Part shown: one piece after another, positions 22,598-34,627 of the stretch
Numbering within the stretch: the first letter of the stretch is position 1
Layout: each line of letters opens with the position of its first letter
Assembly: GCA_002749535.1 (NCBI GenBank)
Contig: MZZL01000401.1
Location: forward strand, 358,796-422,795
From: Apophysomyces variabilis
Taxonomy: Eukaryota > Mucoromycota > Mucoromycetes > Mucorales > Mucoraceae
Reading direction: 5' to 3'
DNA: 64,000 nucleotides
Made by a program: the position numbers and the translations under genes
The notes under the pieces: model-generated
Told to the model about the DNA's origin: nothing
What the model saw: only the letters and a program-made list of their open reading frames with translations
Databases searched by the model: none

Positions 22598-25397
22598 CTA
22601 CTGCGGTCGACGAAATTCTTCAGGGCGTCCAAGTCCACGCCACACCGAGTCAGCGATGTGATACATCGATTTAGCCGAGTTGACATCTCTTTGCCACAGT
22701 ATATGACAGTTTTTGCATACTGATATACCGTGGTGTGAAATACCGTCGGCTGTAACGACCTTGCTCAAATCTCTTCTCATCCATGCATGACAAACCTGGA
22801 TATATCGCTCCATAAACCCGAACATAACATAAGATGCACTAACCTGTGAAGTATAGAATTCATCTATAGTCACAGCGATCAGGTCACCACGACGCTCTCT
22901 TCTTTTAAGTGTCTTCCATAACTTGTTGACCACCGCTGCTCTTTTTCCCTTCCTTGACGCGTGCCCTTTTGCTCCGAACATTCCCGCTCCGAACACAATC
23001 AATGGTATTTTTCCCGTCGTTCGAAAAGGACATGGATGCCACTTTCGTGTCTGTGGATGTGGTTTGTTCACAGTCGATCTCAAAGTAGATTCTCTTGGAC
23101 TGAAATAAGAAACTTTCGTTAATGCTTGCGCTTGTATCCATATGTCACCACTCACCTGGAACGCCACTGCAACTTCTTTTGTTCTTTGCGCTTATATCTT
23201 CGCTTTCTTCTTTTCTTCCGATTACGCCTCGTGTTCGCTCGCCGTCTTTTAGAATATTTTTTACCTCCATTTACAAGTATGTTTGCGAGTTCCTCCGGAG
23301 CTCGCTGTGTGCCCTGGTAGTTCCTGAACCGTATTTTTGCCATGCAAGGTCCATAAAACCTTGCTAGCGAGGGAAATTTCTCAAGAAAGCATGCAACGAA
23401 TTCATGGTGGCGTTGGGATAATGCGGTTTTGCATGCAATCATATTTGTTTCTATTGTCGTAATACCATGCGTGTCTTTGTCTTTCTGCAATCTTTTTGCT
23501 CTCCTTTCTGACCCCGTCATCGCATAATATTCCTTGTTGGAAACCCGTCGTACTTGATGCGACTTGGAACCACTTCCATCCACAGCAATAAATACTTGGT
23601 TATGGCCAGGATCAACGGGCCATGGCTCGAAATATCGGTTCATCTCATCGAGGCTGAAATCTTCCAATTCAAGTTCCGTATCTGGTGTACCTTCCCTCGC
23701 CCTTCTTGCAAAGAGTAAATTGACTGCAAATCCGTCCGTGAGGATTCGACAAGCAAAGCGCTGATTAAAATTCTGCGTAAAGTCGTCTAAACTAGAAACA
23801 TATAATAAAATGATAGCATTTAGCATAGTAGGGTTAAATTCGATTAGAATTTATACCTGTTAAATCCAAAACGGGATAAGTCAAGCACTTAGAAAAAGAC
23901 TGTGGAATACTCGCTTGGTTGCTGCGGTCTCCTTAAGGAGGCTAAACTGGCCATCAGTTCGGCGTTAATGGACACAAATCGCCATTGAGCACTTGGCTTC
24001 GGAGAAATAGAAAAGAGTCGAGGTAGTGATGTGTCATCTGACCGGTTTTCCGTCATGGCCCTTTGATGCTCTTCTTCGTAGTAGGAAAGAATGTACTTCA
24101 GTACTGGCAAATAGGAACCGGGGGAAGCAGAAATAGTCTCTTGGGAGGCAGGTTTTGGTACGAGGGCTTCTAGGTCATCGCATAAACCATCAGTAAGAGC
24201 TACCAAAGGCAAAGTTGGCTCTATCCCATCCGGCCATTCAGGAGTACCGCCACCAATACGTTCAAATACGTATTTTGAAGCCATATCCAAAGCTTCCTTT
24301 TTGCTAAGTGTCTACGAACAATTGATGAGCAAAAGTCTGTTTGTACAGAAATTGGTACATACTGGGAACCACGAAGTAAGTCTGTACTGGACAAATGAAC
24401 AAGTCCTTGACTCAAAGTTCTCGACGATATTGTTGCTGTACGATGTCGCAAGTAAAACACAAGCCTCTGTTAACACGTCTGAAGCACGTAGTGTTGTTCT
24501 TGGAGGATTAAGCAAAACAGGATGTATGTGAGTAAATGCCTGCCAAGGCTTTTCGAGATCTATAGGCATATTATCGTTCTTTGTCGTTATTGATCGACCA
24601 AGTACTAGCTGCATGATCGAATAAAAGAAATTCTGGGTAAAACAAATTGCTGGTATGACATCGTGGTCAATGATGTATTGATTGACGAATAGCTGCGTCC
24701 TTGTCACTACCAGTCTCAAGTATGACGACAGCTCTTCAATCTTAGTTCGAACTTGGTCGCGATACTCCTCACGAACAACTGCATCAAACGTAATTGTACG
24801 AGTGTAAAATTCGGGGTTTTTCCCCAGAGCGGCTTCCAACAGCTCGTTGGTAGACTGTTTGTGCGCGGTACAGCTCTTTGCTCTCGTGTTTCTGTGTTCA
24901 GTTGAACCGCATCCCGGACTAGGACGGGGAGTAGATGATGTCTTTGAAGCGGTTTGCTGCTTGCGCTGTCGGCCACGTTCCTTGGCCATTTTTGAACTTT
25001 CTGCTTGAACATCACATTGATGTTTTCGTTTGACTCCAACTACAAATTGTTGGTTACCTTATCAAACAGACAGGTGCAAGGAAGGACCATTTTGTACCTT
25101 TCTTTTCCTTCAACGGACATTTGTAAGACCGTCGATCTCGATGACCACTTCGGCCACAGTAGCCACATACAAGTTGGCGAGCTATGGTAGGCTTAAGGTA
25201 AGATATCCTATCTTCATACAGACGGGGACTCAACCTGTCTCTTCTTGTTTCTGTTCCAATAACCTCTTCTGCAGTTCAACATCTTCTGCTTTCTTTTCTC
25301 TTTTATTCAATATATAGGTACTTGCACTGAATGCATTGAGAGATAGCATAAAGAATGCCCATATAAGGGAGTTTATGTCAAACGAAAGATTATCCAT
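22598..25397 (-). pseudogene. Fanzor-type (TnpB-like) nuclease, nearly intact, copy 3
   Basis: The best preserved Fanzor relic. Exons join as: an N-terminal helix with KREKKAEDVELQKRLLEQKQ; zinc knuckle CGYCGRSGHRDRRSYKC (about 25115-25165); a second knuckle-like unit SPGCGSTEHRNTRAKSC (about 24865-24915) whose first Cys is Ser; a helical region with IVENFESRTCSFVQYRLTSW and GGTPEWPDGIEPTLPLVALT; RuvC-I VDPGHNQVFIAVDG (about 23565-23610); FGAGMFGAKGHASRKGK; VTIDEFYTSQVCHAW; CKNC; and RuvC-III WQRDVNSAKSM, with the tail RGLGRPEEFRRPQ. Lesions seen: one in-frame TAA at 23889-23891, between FF and VLDLSRFGF, and loss of one zinc ligand (CHAW where CxxC is expected). All other joints keep frame. 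The proposed start gives a continuous first exon but is not certain. Copy 1 shares the knuckle and the VDP...VF.A.DG signature, so the two are related. Confidence 0.85.
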
Positions 25398-27395
25398 TAG
25401 GCTTAAAGAGAAGAAAAGAGAAAAAATGGATCACTGATGAGGAACGAAAGTAGACAACAATTAGATCGTAGTCACTTTAAAGTCATTTGTTGAACGACAA
25501 CATTTACGATGTAGGACAGCATAAACTGACAGTCGCACAAAAAGGAAGGCTTGCTTGTACAATCCATTCACTCAATGCTTTGTTCTTCTAATGGTATGTG
25601 TCACTTTACCAAAGGCTAGGGTCACGAATAGTGAGCTCACTAAATATAGAAAATCTCACAACGTATCCTGTCCTCTACGGCTTGCTCTTAAGTTGGCATA
25701 TACCCCGTGGGCTTTCTTGTATTTATTACTTTCAACGTGTTTTAGTACATATTTTTATCGAATTAACTATATCATTTGTGGGTCACTTCCTTCGATATGT
25801 TTTTAAGACTGGGCTTGCAACTTGAAGTCTTAGTTGATTTCTGAGCATTCACTATGTATAAAGAATACCTTGCGCATGATGCTGGATTGCGAGATCAGCG
25901 AACAATTAGCAGTAGAGTAATATCATCAAAGAACTGATTGTAAATCAGTTCCTAATGATCCAGTCTCCACATTCTAATTATTGAATGTTTGATATGCCTT
26001 ACGAACAGTGACCAAAAGTATGTATTCCAGTGTTGTACACCGCAGAACTCGGTTGCTTTTTTCATTCAGAACTCACATTAACCTGGAAATACATAATATC
26101 TAAAGCACAACTGGTCTATGAATTCACTTACTGCTTGCTGCTAACCAATGTTCTTACCTAAACGTTAATTGACTTGAATGCTTTTACTACACCGACTATC
26201 TCTGCAACCTAAATGCTCTGGCTGGACACCTTTCCCAGACATTATAAAGCTCTTCTTTGATGTTCCTTTCTAAGAACCACCTTCTCCAAATGTACCAGCT
26301 TGTTCAACATGAAGACAACTTTTTAACTAAATGTAGGCCTTGTTCCATTACTGGAGCATTTCATCTTTTTTCTCCTGTAATACTATGGCACAATAAAAAT
26401 TCGTATGCGAGCCAACTGTTTTCAATTCTTTTCAAGTATTATAGACCCTTATCAATTACATGCTTGTTGGACAGATAAGATTGGCATAACAATGCTATGA
26501 AAAGCGCCAGGACGAATATTTTGAACGGCATGTCATGATATTTGACGCAATTCTCCTTTTGGATGTCTTGAATATTTTTGAAAATGATGCCAAGAAATTT
26601 TCACGATTATACTAACGGGTTTCTTATATTTCGTCTCTCTTTAGTATGAGGCCCAATTATACAATTTTCAGAACATATTAATTCCTACTATATTACTGGT
26701 GTCTCAGTAAGATTAACTACCTAGTTGAAGGGATATTTCTTTAATTAATGAACATTCATTAACATTTTACTTACATGCGCGGACTAGAACGCTAACCATT
26801 GTGTATATTCTATTCAAATATTTTTCGCAAATATACCAGTAAAAGAGGAGTATTGATAAACTGAGGAAGATGGCTCCCGTTTCGCTATGGAATGAAAATA
26901 TTTTGTGCAAAAAGTCAGGGAAGGCAGAATCCATTGAGAAAAAGCGCAAATCCTACAGTTGACGGAACGAAGACGATAGATGTGGTACAGCCCATCCCTT
27001 GGTATCATAGATACGTTCAATGAATTCCCTCCCAAAAACAGAAACCAATAGAAAAAATTGACTCTTGCTTGTTAGAAAGTTATAAAGTGAATAGAAATAG
27101 AAGTTAAGCAAATTTATGAAAATAAAGCGTGGCTTGGGAGGTCAGTACCACATCGGGAGTCGGAATGGAGTCAACCGTTCTAATTTACTAAGTACACCAA
27201 ACCTTCAAAATCTTCAATGAACGAACAATAAAAATATGTGTTGCATAGGATACACAAACACAAAAGAATCGGAAAAATAGGTGATGTTCCAACCAAATAG
27301 GTATGAGTTAAGCTGAAGTTCAGTCGTTTATGAGAGAAGGCACCCACAAAAAAATTTACGAAGACCATCTGTATTTATTTAACTACTCATTTTTC
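25398..27395. other. spacer without recognised gene
   Basis: Two kilobases of AT-rich DNA between Fanzor copy 3 and homogentisate dioxygenase. The open frames here (up to about 83 codons) have chance composition. It should contain the 5' boundary of Fanzor copy 3 and the 3' flank of the dioxygenase gene. No RNA gene was identified. Confidence 0.4.
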
Positions 27396-29105
27396 TTACA
27401 ATTCACCAGTGAACTTATTCTCTAGGTTAGACCAAGCTTTCCAGTAATCTTCTTGGACCTTTCCGCAAGTTTTATGACCCCACTTTGTCATGGAAAGCAT
27501 CAAGCTGGTTTCGAACATGAAGGCTTGGGTATTGTCACCCACACGGACAGGCTTAAGATCTGCCTTTGACGCAGCCTCAAATACGTTAGCATCTGGTCCA
27601 TGAGGAGTCATTATGCTGTGCAACGAGCCACCTCCGGGAAGGAAGCCGTCCGACTTGCCCTCGTAGTCACCCAAGATCAACCCCATGAATTCGGACATAC
27701 AATTGCGATGGAAATAAGGTGGGCGGAACTACAGAGAGCCGAACAAATTAACATTCGAATCCGGGGCAGCGGCCTATTTCGTCCAACAATTAAAAAAACT
27801 CACCGTCTTTTCGGCAACAGCCCAACGCGGTGGGAAGATAACAAAGTCAGCAATAGCAACACCAGGCGTATTGGATTTAGCTGTCAACACAGTAAAGATC
27901 GAAGGGTCCTATACTCGCAGTTCAATCAGTTTTTTTTCCCTCACTCTTGTTTTTTTCCCCTTTTTGGCTTACGATATGATCATAAGAGACAGTGTTGATA
28001 ACACAAAACTTTGCAAGGTCGTACTTGTACGGCGCATAATTACCATGCCATGCAACCACATCAAATGGCGTATGGTTCTGATTGACTTTGAATAATTCAC
28101 CGATATATTTGGTTACAATTGTCCACTCCACACCATCTTCTTTGTTATAGGCTGCAGTGGGTGTCAAAAAGTCGCGAGGGTTGGCCAAACCGTTGGCACC
28201 GATAGGACCAAGATCGGGCAATTCAAAGGAACTGCCATAGACCTCAAGAATATATCCTCGGCTAAAAACAACAATCCATTTTAAGCACCCAACTGCACCA
28301 TCCTTTGTTTTCTCTTGGCCAAACTTACACTGGACCATCAGGCAATGCAACAGAGAAGCGGATACCTCTTTGGATGACACAGATTTCATTGGGAGCCACC
28401 ATCATTTTTCCAAACTCGGTGGTGATATCGAGACGACCTAGCTGTGGGACTGAAATGATACAAAGTATGTCAACCCACCGCAACTTGTTTTTCTTTTCGT
28501 TGAGGACGTACCAATCAACCAATCACCGTCGCTGTTGTAGAATGCTTTACGTTCCATGTCCTTGTTGGCAGTATATATGTGGATGGCCAATCCGGAACGG
28601 CAGGAAGGGTCACCGGCTCCGGCCAGGGTCTTCAAGCCTTGTATAAAATCAACCTTTTCATTATCAGCAGGGAGATCAAAAGGACTCCAGCGGGTTTGGG
28701 TGGGGGTGATGACGGTATCCGCTCCACCGAATCTCGAGACAAGTAATTCGTTCTTATCTGGTTGATAAGGGGTATGAACAACGGAGGGACGAATACGGTA
28801 GAGCCAGCTAAAAAAGGAAACATCAACTCAGTCTGTAATGTAATGGAGAACGGTTGTGTTTCCAAAGTACCTCCGGCGATTGTGTGTACGGGGGACAGTG
28901 AAGGCTGTACCAGACAGCTGTTCGGCATACAAATCGTAGGGACATTTTTGAGGCGTGTTTTGGGCTAGAAGAACGTGGAATAAGAATGAATCTTAGTTTG
29001 GATTCGTTTTCTTTTTTCTTTACCTTTAGGAAGCGCGTTTGGAAGAGCTTCGGAAGTAAAATGGTTTCCGAATCCTTCGTGATAAGTGTAAGTGTCAGTA
29101 GCCAT
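27396..29105 (-). CDS. hmgA: homogentisate 1,2-dioxygenase
   Basis: Iron(II) ring-cleaving dioxygenase of Phe/Tyr catabolism, converting homogentisate to maleylacetoacetate. The protein starts [20 protein letters not shown], followed by [19 protein letters not shown] and [10 protein letters not shown]. The cupin core includes [43 protein letters not shown] and [19 protein letters not shown]. The iron-binding region near the end has [20 protein letters not shown] (His then Glu), and [12 protein letters not shown] supplies another His ligand. It ends KFTGEL. Introns are 50-90 nt, one within the core with a T-rich 3' side. Length matches a complete enzyme. The next pathway genes (fumarylacetoacetase, maleylacetoacetate isomerase) are not in the window. 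Confidence 0.95.
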
Positions 29106-31885
29106 AATGCTAGAAGATGGAAACTAAAAGAGAGAAGCAAGGAAAATGAAAAGAGGGAAAGGGAACAGTTATATAGATGAAGTCCTTTTTTCCCTACAAC
29201 CGTGGGAAAAAAAAGGAATAGCCTGTCGTTCACCAGAAGGAGCGTGGTAAAATCGAAAGCTCGTCATTGTTGCAGTATCCATTCTCTCAACCAATAAAAT
29301 TGATCGACCCTGATTGCTCACACCCATTGGCCACACACATTGCATGATCGGGTGACAAACGAATCATCCTCGTTTCCCTTAAAGAGATGGGATGAATAAT
29401 TAACCCAAATAAATGAAAACCATGGACACGTCCAAAGCATAATAATGAAAAGGCGCACTTATTGAAATACTTGCAGCCATGGTAACGATAAAAGAACAAG
29501 ATCTTGTATTACCCATCTATTGGAACCGTAAGAGGCTTTATCTTGGTCAAAAGTTGATGAGATAACAGACCAAGGAAGAAAAGAAAGATGGAAGTAAGCA
29601 ATCAACATGTAGAGTGTAGCCGAAGTCCCGGTATCCACCAAAAGATGGAATTGGGCACGCTGCAATGCAAGCAAAGGGACGTCGATCGAATCGACAACAC
29701 AAGACTCAGTAAGTCCGCTCACCGAAACGTGGCACACATCAATCGAAGTCCCATATTGCTTCACGTTGTGCAACAGACATTTAACTAGATCACCCTGCAT
29801 TCTCTATCATTATGCATAAATTTTACCAATCCTAACTAAATTACCTGCATTTGATATCACTAATGTCTTATCGATAGCATTTACGTCATGCATTATCAGC
29901 ATATTCTCAACGAGGTAAGCATGCCAAGTAATCATGAACGAATGCTAGGATACGACTCCTTGTTCTCGTCACTGCTTGAGGAACCAAGCACTTCATATAT
30001 CACTGTATTTCCCATTTATATAAGATTTGTATCGCCTGCGATAATCAATAGGCAGATGCGTTGCTGCAATGAAGGGTACTAGACAAATCTTGTTATGTTG
30101 TATTTGTACAAGAAAGATAAAAGTCATGCAGGCCACCGTGTTCCTTCTATTTGTTTATTTTTCTGGGAATCCGTACAAGTTATTCAGCTGCTCCTCGAAT
30201 AGTAGAGACGTTCCAAATACATTTGAGGTCTTGGCTGAAATTGCCTGTGGGAGTAGTTATTACCTTGAACGTATATTTTCGGGTCTCGGGAACAGTGGAA
30301 ATGCCATTAGATCCGAAGCCTGTTTCCTTGTCTCGGTTTACCTATGTGCAAGTAACTGTTGATATTTATGATTCATTTCTACGTAGTGTGCAGGAGCTCC
30401 TTCTTTATTTCTGTCGGTCTAGTCTGTGGGTGCTTTGCAGACAAATTGCTATTGTCGATATCTTCGAGAACTATAGCCCATGTGATCATGAAACGAAGCA
30501 TGACGGCTAAAGGGGGGCTTGTACGTTTGACCTCGCCAAATTCCGTCCCAATCTTCGAGACGCTTTCCTTGTCATTCTAGCTGTATCCTTTTGTAGAACG
30601 GAAAGTCTGCTCATCCGGGTGTTCTTGGGTAGACTGCTGACGGCTTCTTTGAGGCTTGGGCATTCTTGTCAGAAAATAACGAGGAAAGAAAGCGTAAGCT
30701 GGTTTATCAAAAGTGAAAGGAGAGACTGACAGGACTTCTCTGTGTGTCATAGATAAACCATGTTCCTGACTTTCTTAAGAGAAATATCACCCAAAGATAA
30801 TTAGAGCTCTCTTAAGATACACATTGCTCGAACAAATGATGCCAAATACAGTGTATTTTCCCCATAGATCGCATGTGGACTACAGACGGTAAATGTTTGC
30901 ACCCAATGAACAATACAGATGCAACAAGACGAAATCAATCTTTGTTTAAATGTGATATAGGTATAGGGAGATGAGTCAAAGCCTTTCAGAATGGTTACTC
31001 ATTTTTATTTCATCCAATGGTCTGGCTATTTGTACCTATTTGACCTTGTGTAAGACTATAACCAGCAGATAGAAGCTCGGACTCTCCTCAACCTCATCTA
31101 AAGGACATGGAGTGTAAAACCTCATCTAACTGACTGGTGTCTTGAGCGAGAGGCTTCCTTTGCATCCCACGCAAACGTCTTTCTTCATTATCATTATAGT
31201 TAAAAGGACATTAAGCCAAATGGAATATCCATAGCAACGATTCAATGCTGATTCCTTCGCTGTCTGCCCTTCTTCAATGACCAGATCAAAAAGGGCTGTT
31301 CTTTTTGTTTGCAGTATATCGTCTAGGGGATGCTCTTATCCTTACTGTCGCTTGATCCTCCATTGTTTGATTGAAGCTCTGACAATTTTGCCACACGAAG
31401 TATTTCAATTCAAGCAGAATTCTCTCATCTTGCTTTGCTAATCTATATCCAGAAAAGGTACGCATACGTACCAATCTGTGAGTCATTTTTGTCTGCTCAT
31501 CAGCCAGTCCATTCGATATGCAATTCAAAATGAACTTTATGATATTCATCAAACAGACTTCATGAGCTACGTAATAGATAAGGTTTGTATATGTTTTTAA
31601 ATTGCAAAAGAAAGCAGAGTTCAATGAATTGGCTCTTTGGCTTTACTCACTTCTGGCGCTTATTTTATTCCCAGTCAGCGCAGAGGGATCCTATTTGCTT
31701 ACGCAAAAGGACCTTTTTCCAGCGGCGCGGATTTGGGCCTTGGTATTTTCCCGCACAGCTTTTTTTCTGTTCACTCCATCTCAGACATCAGTTTCACGCC
31801 ACTAAAACAGTCAACGGATTGCTTGCTTCTTTCTTCTTTACTCGCTTTTCCGCTATTTGCTGACTATTATTAACTTATTCACCAC
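29106..31885. other. spacer with possible coding relics
   Basis: Long intergenic region. Two stretches look partly protein-like but were not recognised: plus strand about 30180-30510 (LKLPVGVVITLNVYFRVSG; DPKPVSLSRFTYVQVTVDIY) with shifts between frames, and minus strand about 31286-31560 (ADEQTKMTHRLVRMRTFSGY). Neither has a clear start, splice structure or known motif, so they are noted only as possible decayed genes. The last 300 bp should include the promoter of the Nudix fusion gene. Confidence 0.3.
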
Positions 31886-34202
31886 ATGGACAAACCTTCC
31901 CAAACCAATCTATACGCCGGATTACTCATTTATCGATTACAACGAAACGTCGAGTATTTACTATTAAACGATTCCTTTAGTAAAAGAAAACATTGGTTTT
32001 GTCCCAAAGGGCAGGTCATTGGCCAAGAAGACGAAATACAGTAAGCTCGATCACGCTTTCATTCCTTATAGTCGTCTCATCCAATCTCGATTAGATGCGC
32101 TCTTCGCGAAACCTTTGAAACGACAGGACTGAGCCCCAAAGAGCTTCGTGTTGAAGAAGGTTTTAAAATTGAACTTACATATCTTTCAGGAACTAGGTAA
32201 AGTTGTCGAACGATGAATAAAAAGGAAGCACGAAGACGGATGCGCTAAACCGAAAGTTCCCAGGCCAAAGAAAGTCGTATACCGCCTCGCCCAAGTCCTC
32301 GATAACCATGCTCGCTTGTTACCCAACGCCGAGGGCGTTCATTTGCAATGGTGCACCCAAGCTATTGCAACCGAAAAAGTTATTTTTAAAAGCATGCAAG
32401 AAGTATTTAAGTATGCCCAGAAATTCATCGAGAATAAACCAAAGGTGAAGCAACAACCCCGCCGAAAGCAATATGAACCACGTACCAACGGAAATGGACG
32501 CGAGCCCGAAAGGTACAGATATCCTAACGGAGATTCAGAGCTTCCTCAGCGATCACGCCCGGAGTTCATGACATCCCGGCTGTCACAAGACAGCCTACAG
32601 CAGACTTCGTTGCAACGCTCGCGTTCAGCTCCTCAGGAAAATAGTGCCAATCCGCTTTACAAAACCCGTTTGTGTGAGCGATTCGAGACGGAGGGCGACT
32701 GTCCGTACGGTAGCAAATGTACCTTTGCTCATGGAATTACTGAGTTACGGGAACGGACTGAAGAGACTCATGGAAAGGCGCCCGTCGTTGTTGCACCAGT
32801 ATCCAATGAGAGTAACCCACTGTATAAGACAAAACTATGTGAACGTTATATGAAGGATAAGTTTTGTCAGTATGGGCCAAAGTGTCATTTCGGTAGGATC
32901 ATGCATGGGTATAGAGAAAAGAAAAAGGGGGTGATACTCAACAATTTATCTGTTAGCTCATGGTGAAGGCGAATTGAAGGAAAGGCCAGTATATAACCAC
33001 CGTCAGCCGGAGGAACGTGAGAATGGTCAACGACCTCCATCCAGACCGAAGAATCAGCCTGAGGGAGAGACTTTTACGGATAATAAGAAGGCAGAACAAT
33101 TGGAAGGCTCTTGGCGTACACGAGCAGCTGCTGAGAATGGACGTGCTTCTGATCGTATGATGAATTCTCAAAAGACATTGACATCCTCATCCGTGTCATC
33201 ATCGTGTAGGTAAGAGGTTTTGAAATGAAATATATCAATGGCAAAGGATTCAATCAAAAAATCATGTAATCTGGTTTAGCTTTGAAGACACTGAAACACC
33301 AACGGATGATCTTGCTAAGCTATCTGTGCAACCTCCCAAGACTTCTGCACCAAGAAACACTATCTTGGCACCGGTGCCCAAGGCTCCAGCGGAAGAAGCA
33401 GATCCCTTGAAAAAGATTCTGAACGGTGATGTCAGGGTAAATTGGGGATAGAGTTGATTTCTTTGATCTGATTTAGTTTGTATCAAGGAAACAGACAAAT
33501 CCTGGATGAAGATTCTCCATCTCTCGAAGGAAGATCAAGCTAAAATGCAGATGTAAGAATAGCAGTCTATCGGTAGCAAACTCTTTCCTTTCTAACTTTA
33601 ATAATAACATAGCACGCCTTCTCCTCCAAAGACAGCTTCACCAACACCAAGCAAGACTTCACAGGAAGATGCTATCATTGCTGATCTCAAGAAATTCTTT
33701 AAAGAGCATAATCAAACCTCGACAGTGAACGGTAAATTGTCGGATGATGTGAAGGAAGTCACGAAAATCGAGATGAGAAATGATATTTCCAAACCACAAT
33801 TGCTGTACATCGTCCTGTCAAGCTTGTTGGAGGATGCAGGTAAGGACGGTGCGCCATGCAATGTATTGGCCGTGCTGAAGGCACGCATCACATTATTTCA
33901 GACTGTAAGTTGACTGGTCCCGCTTGTATTGCGTCATGTTTCTGATGTGTGTTATCTAGTTTGTCAAGAGCACGGCTGACCAACGCATTTTATTGAAAGC
34001 TTGGGAGAAGTTTGCTATACAACGCAACAAGGCGGTCATTTCAAAAACTGCCGTTGTTTTATCGCATTGGTATGATTGTGACTTGGTGGACGAGGATGTG
34101 TTTCACTCTTGGTATGAATCACTGGATCAAGAAAGTGAGATTAGGAAGAAGAGTGCCAAGTTTATTGAATGGCTTAGTACAGCGGAGGAAGAGGAAGATT
34201 AA
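31886..34202 (+). CDS. Nudix (NUDT2-like) + tandem CCCH + W2 domain fusion protein
   Basis: Three modules occur in one gene. (1) Residues about 1-155 align with Ap4A hydrolase NUDT2: [49 protein letters not shown], and the C-terminal helix FKYAQKFIE. The Nudix box reads G-x5-E-x7-RETFETTG, so the second Glu of the REUXEE core is Thr. (2) Two CCCH fingers of TTP type (C-x8-C-x5-C-x3-H), each preceded by YKTRLC or YKTKLC, about 40 residues apart. (3) After a Pro/Ser-rich linker, a W2 domain as in eIF5, eIF2B-epsilon and eIF4[44 protein letters not shown], and an acidic end AEEEED. One long exon (about 32273-32893) contains both the Nudix C-terminus and the fingers, so the fusion is not a splicing artefact. 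Likely role (inference): AU-rich mRNA binding with a translation-factor-like tail. Nudix catalysis is doubtful. Confidence 0.85.
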
Positions 34203-34255
34203 AGAAGCGAGTTATTTTCTGTTTTTTACATTCGGTCCGAAGATGTCCGGTTGAT

Positions 34256-34627
34256 CTATTCCAGACCTGTTTTTTGGCCATGACCGCTTATCACTGTGTC
34301 AAAGTCAATCTTATCATAAGATTCGTCATCTTGCATAGACGGCTGATCTGCGTCTCGCCGAGATTGTGATAATGAAAAATTATTTGTCTAAAAAGGTTCG
34401 CTTAGGAAAAAGAAAGGACCTAGAAAGACTGAGGATGGGTTATATTACCTGATGATGATCTGCTATCCATAGTAGGCTAGATGGTTGCTCAACAGAATTG
34501 GTTGTTTTATGCTATACGTTCAATATTCTTAGCATTGCTTATAAGGCATAGGAGGGGAATATTCAATCCTCACTTTATCGCTAATGATCGTTATCATTTC
34601 AGAGAGGGTATTATTGGTGGTTTGCAT
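34256..34627 (-). CDS. small acidic hypothetical protein
   Basis: Three short exons join in frame to about 82 residues: MQTTNNTLSEMITIISDK, then HKTTNSVEQPSSLLWIADHH, then a Ser/Asp-rich C-terminal exon with SLSQSRRDADQPSMQDDESY and DKIDFDTVISGHGQKTGLE. The introns are about 55-75 nt with GT-AG ends (donor after ISDK; acceptor ATAG before HKTT). It converges tail-to-tail on the Nudix fusion gene, 53 bp apart, and diverges from PTPA. I do not recognise the family. The acidic tail and small size could suit a subunit of a larger complex, but that is only a guess. Each exon is too short to stand out alone; the support comes from frame continuity. Confidence 0.5.

Noticed and set aside
25555..25825. 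Two overlapping 75-83-codon hydrophobic frames in the spacer beyond Fanzor copy 3
   Set aside because: Hydrophobic chance translation of T-rich DNA with no consistent frame or motif.
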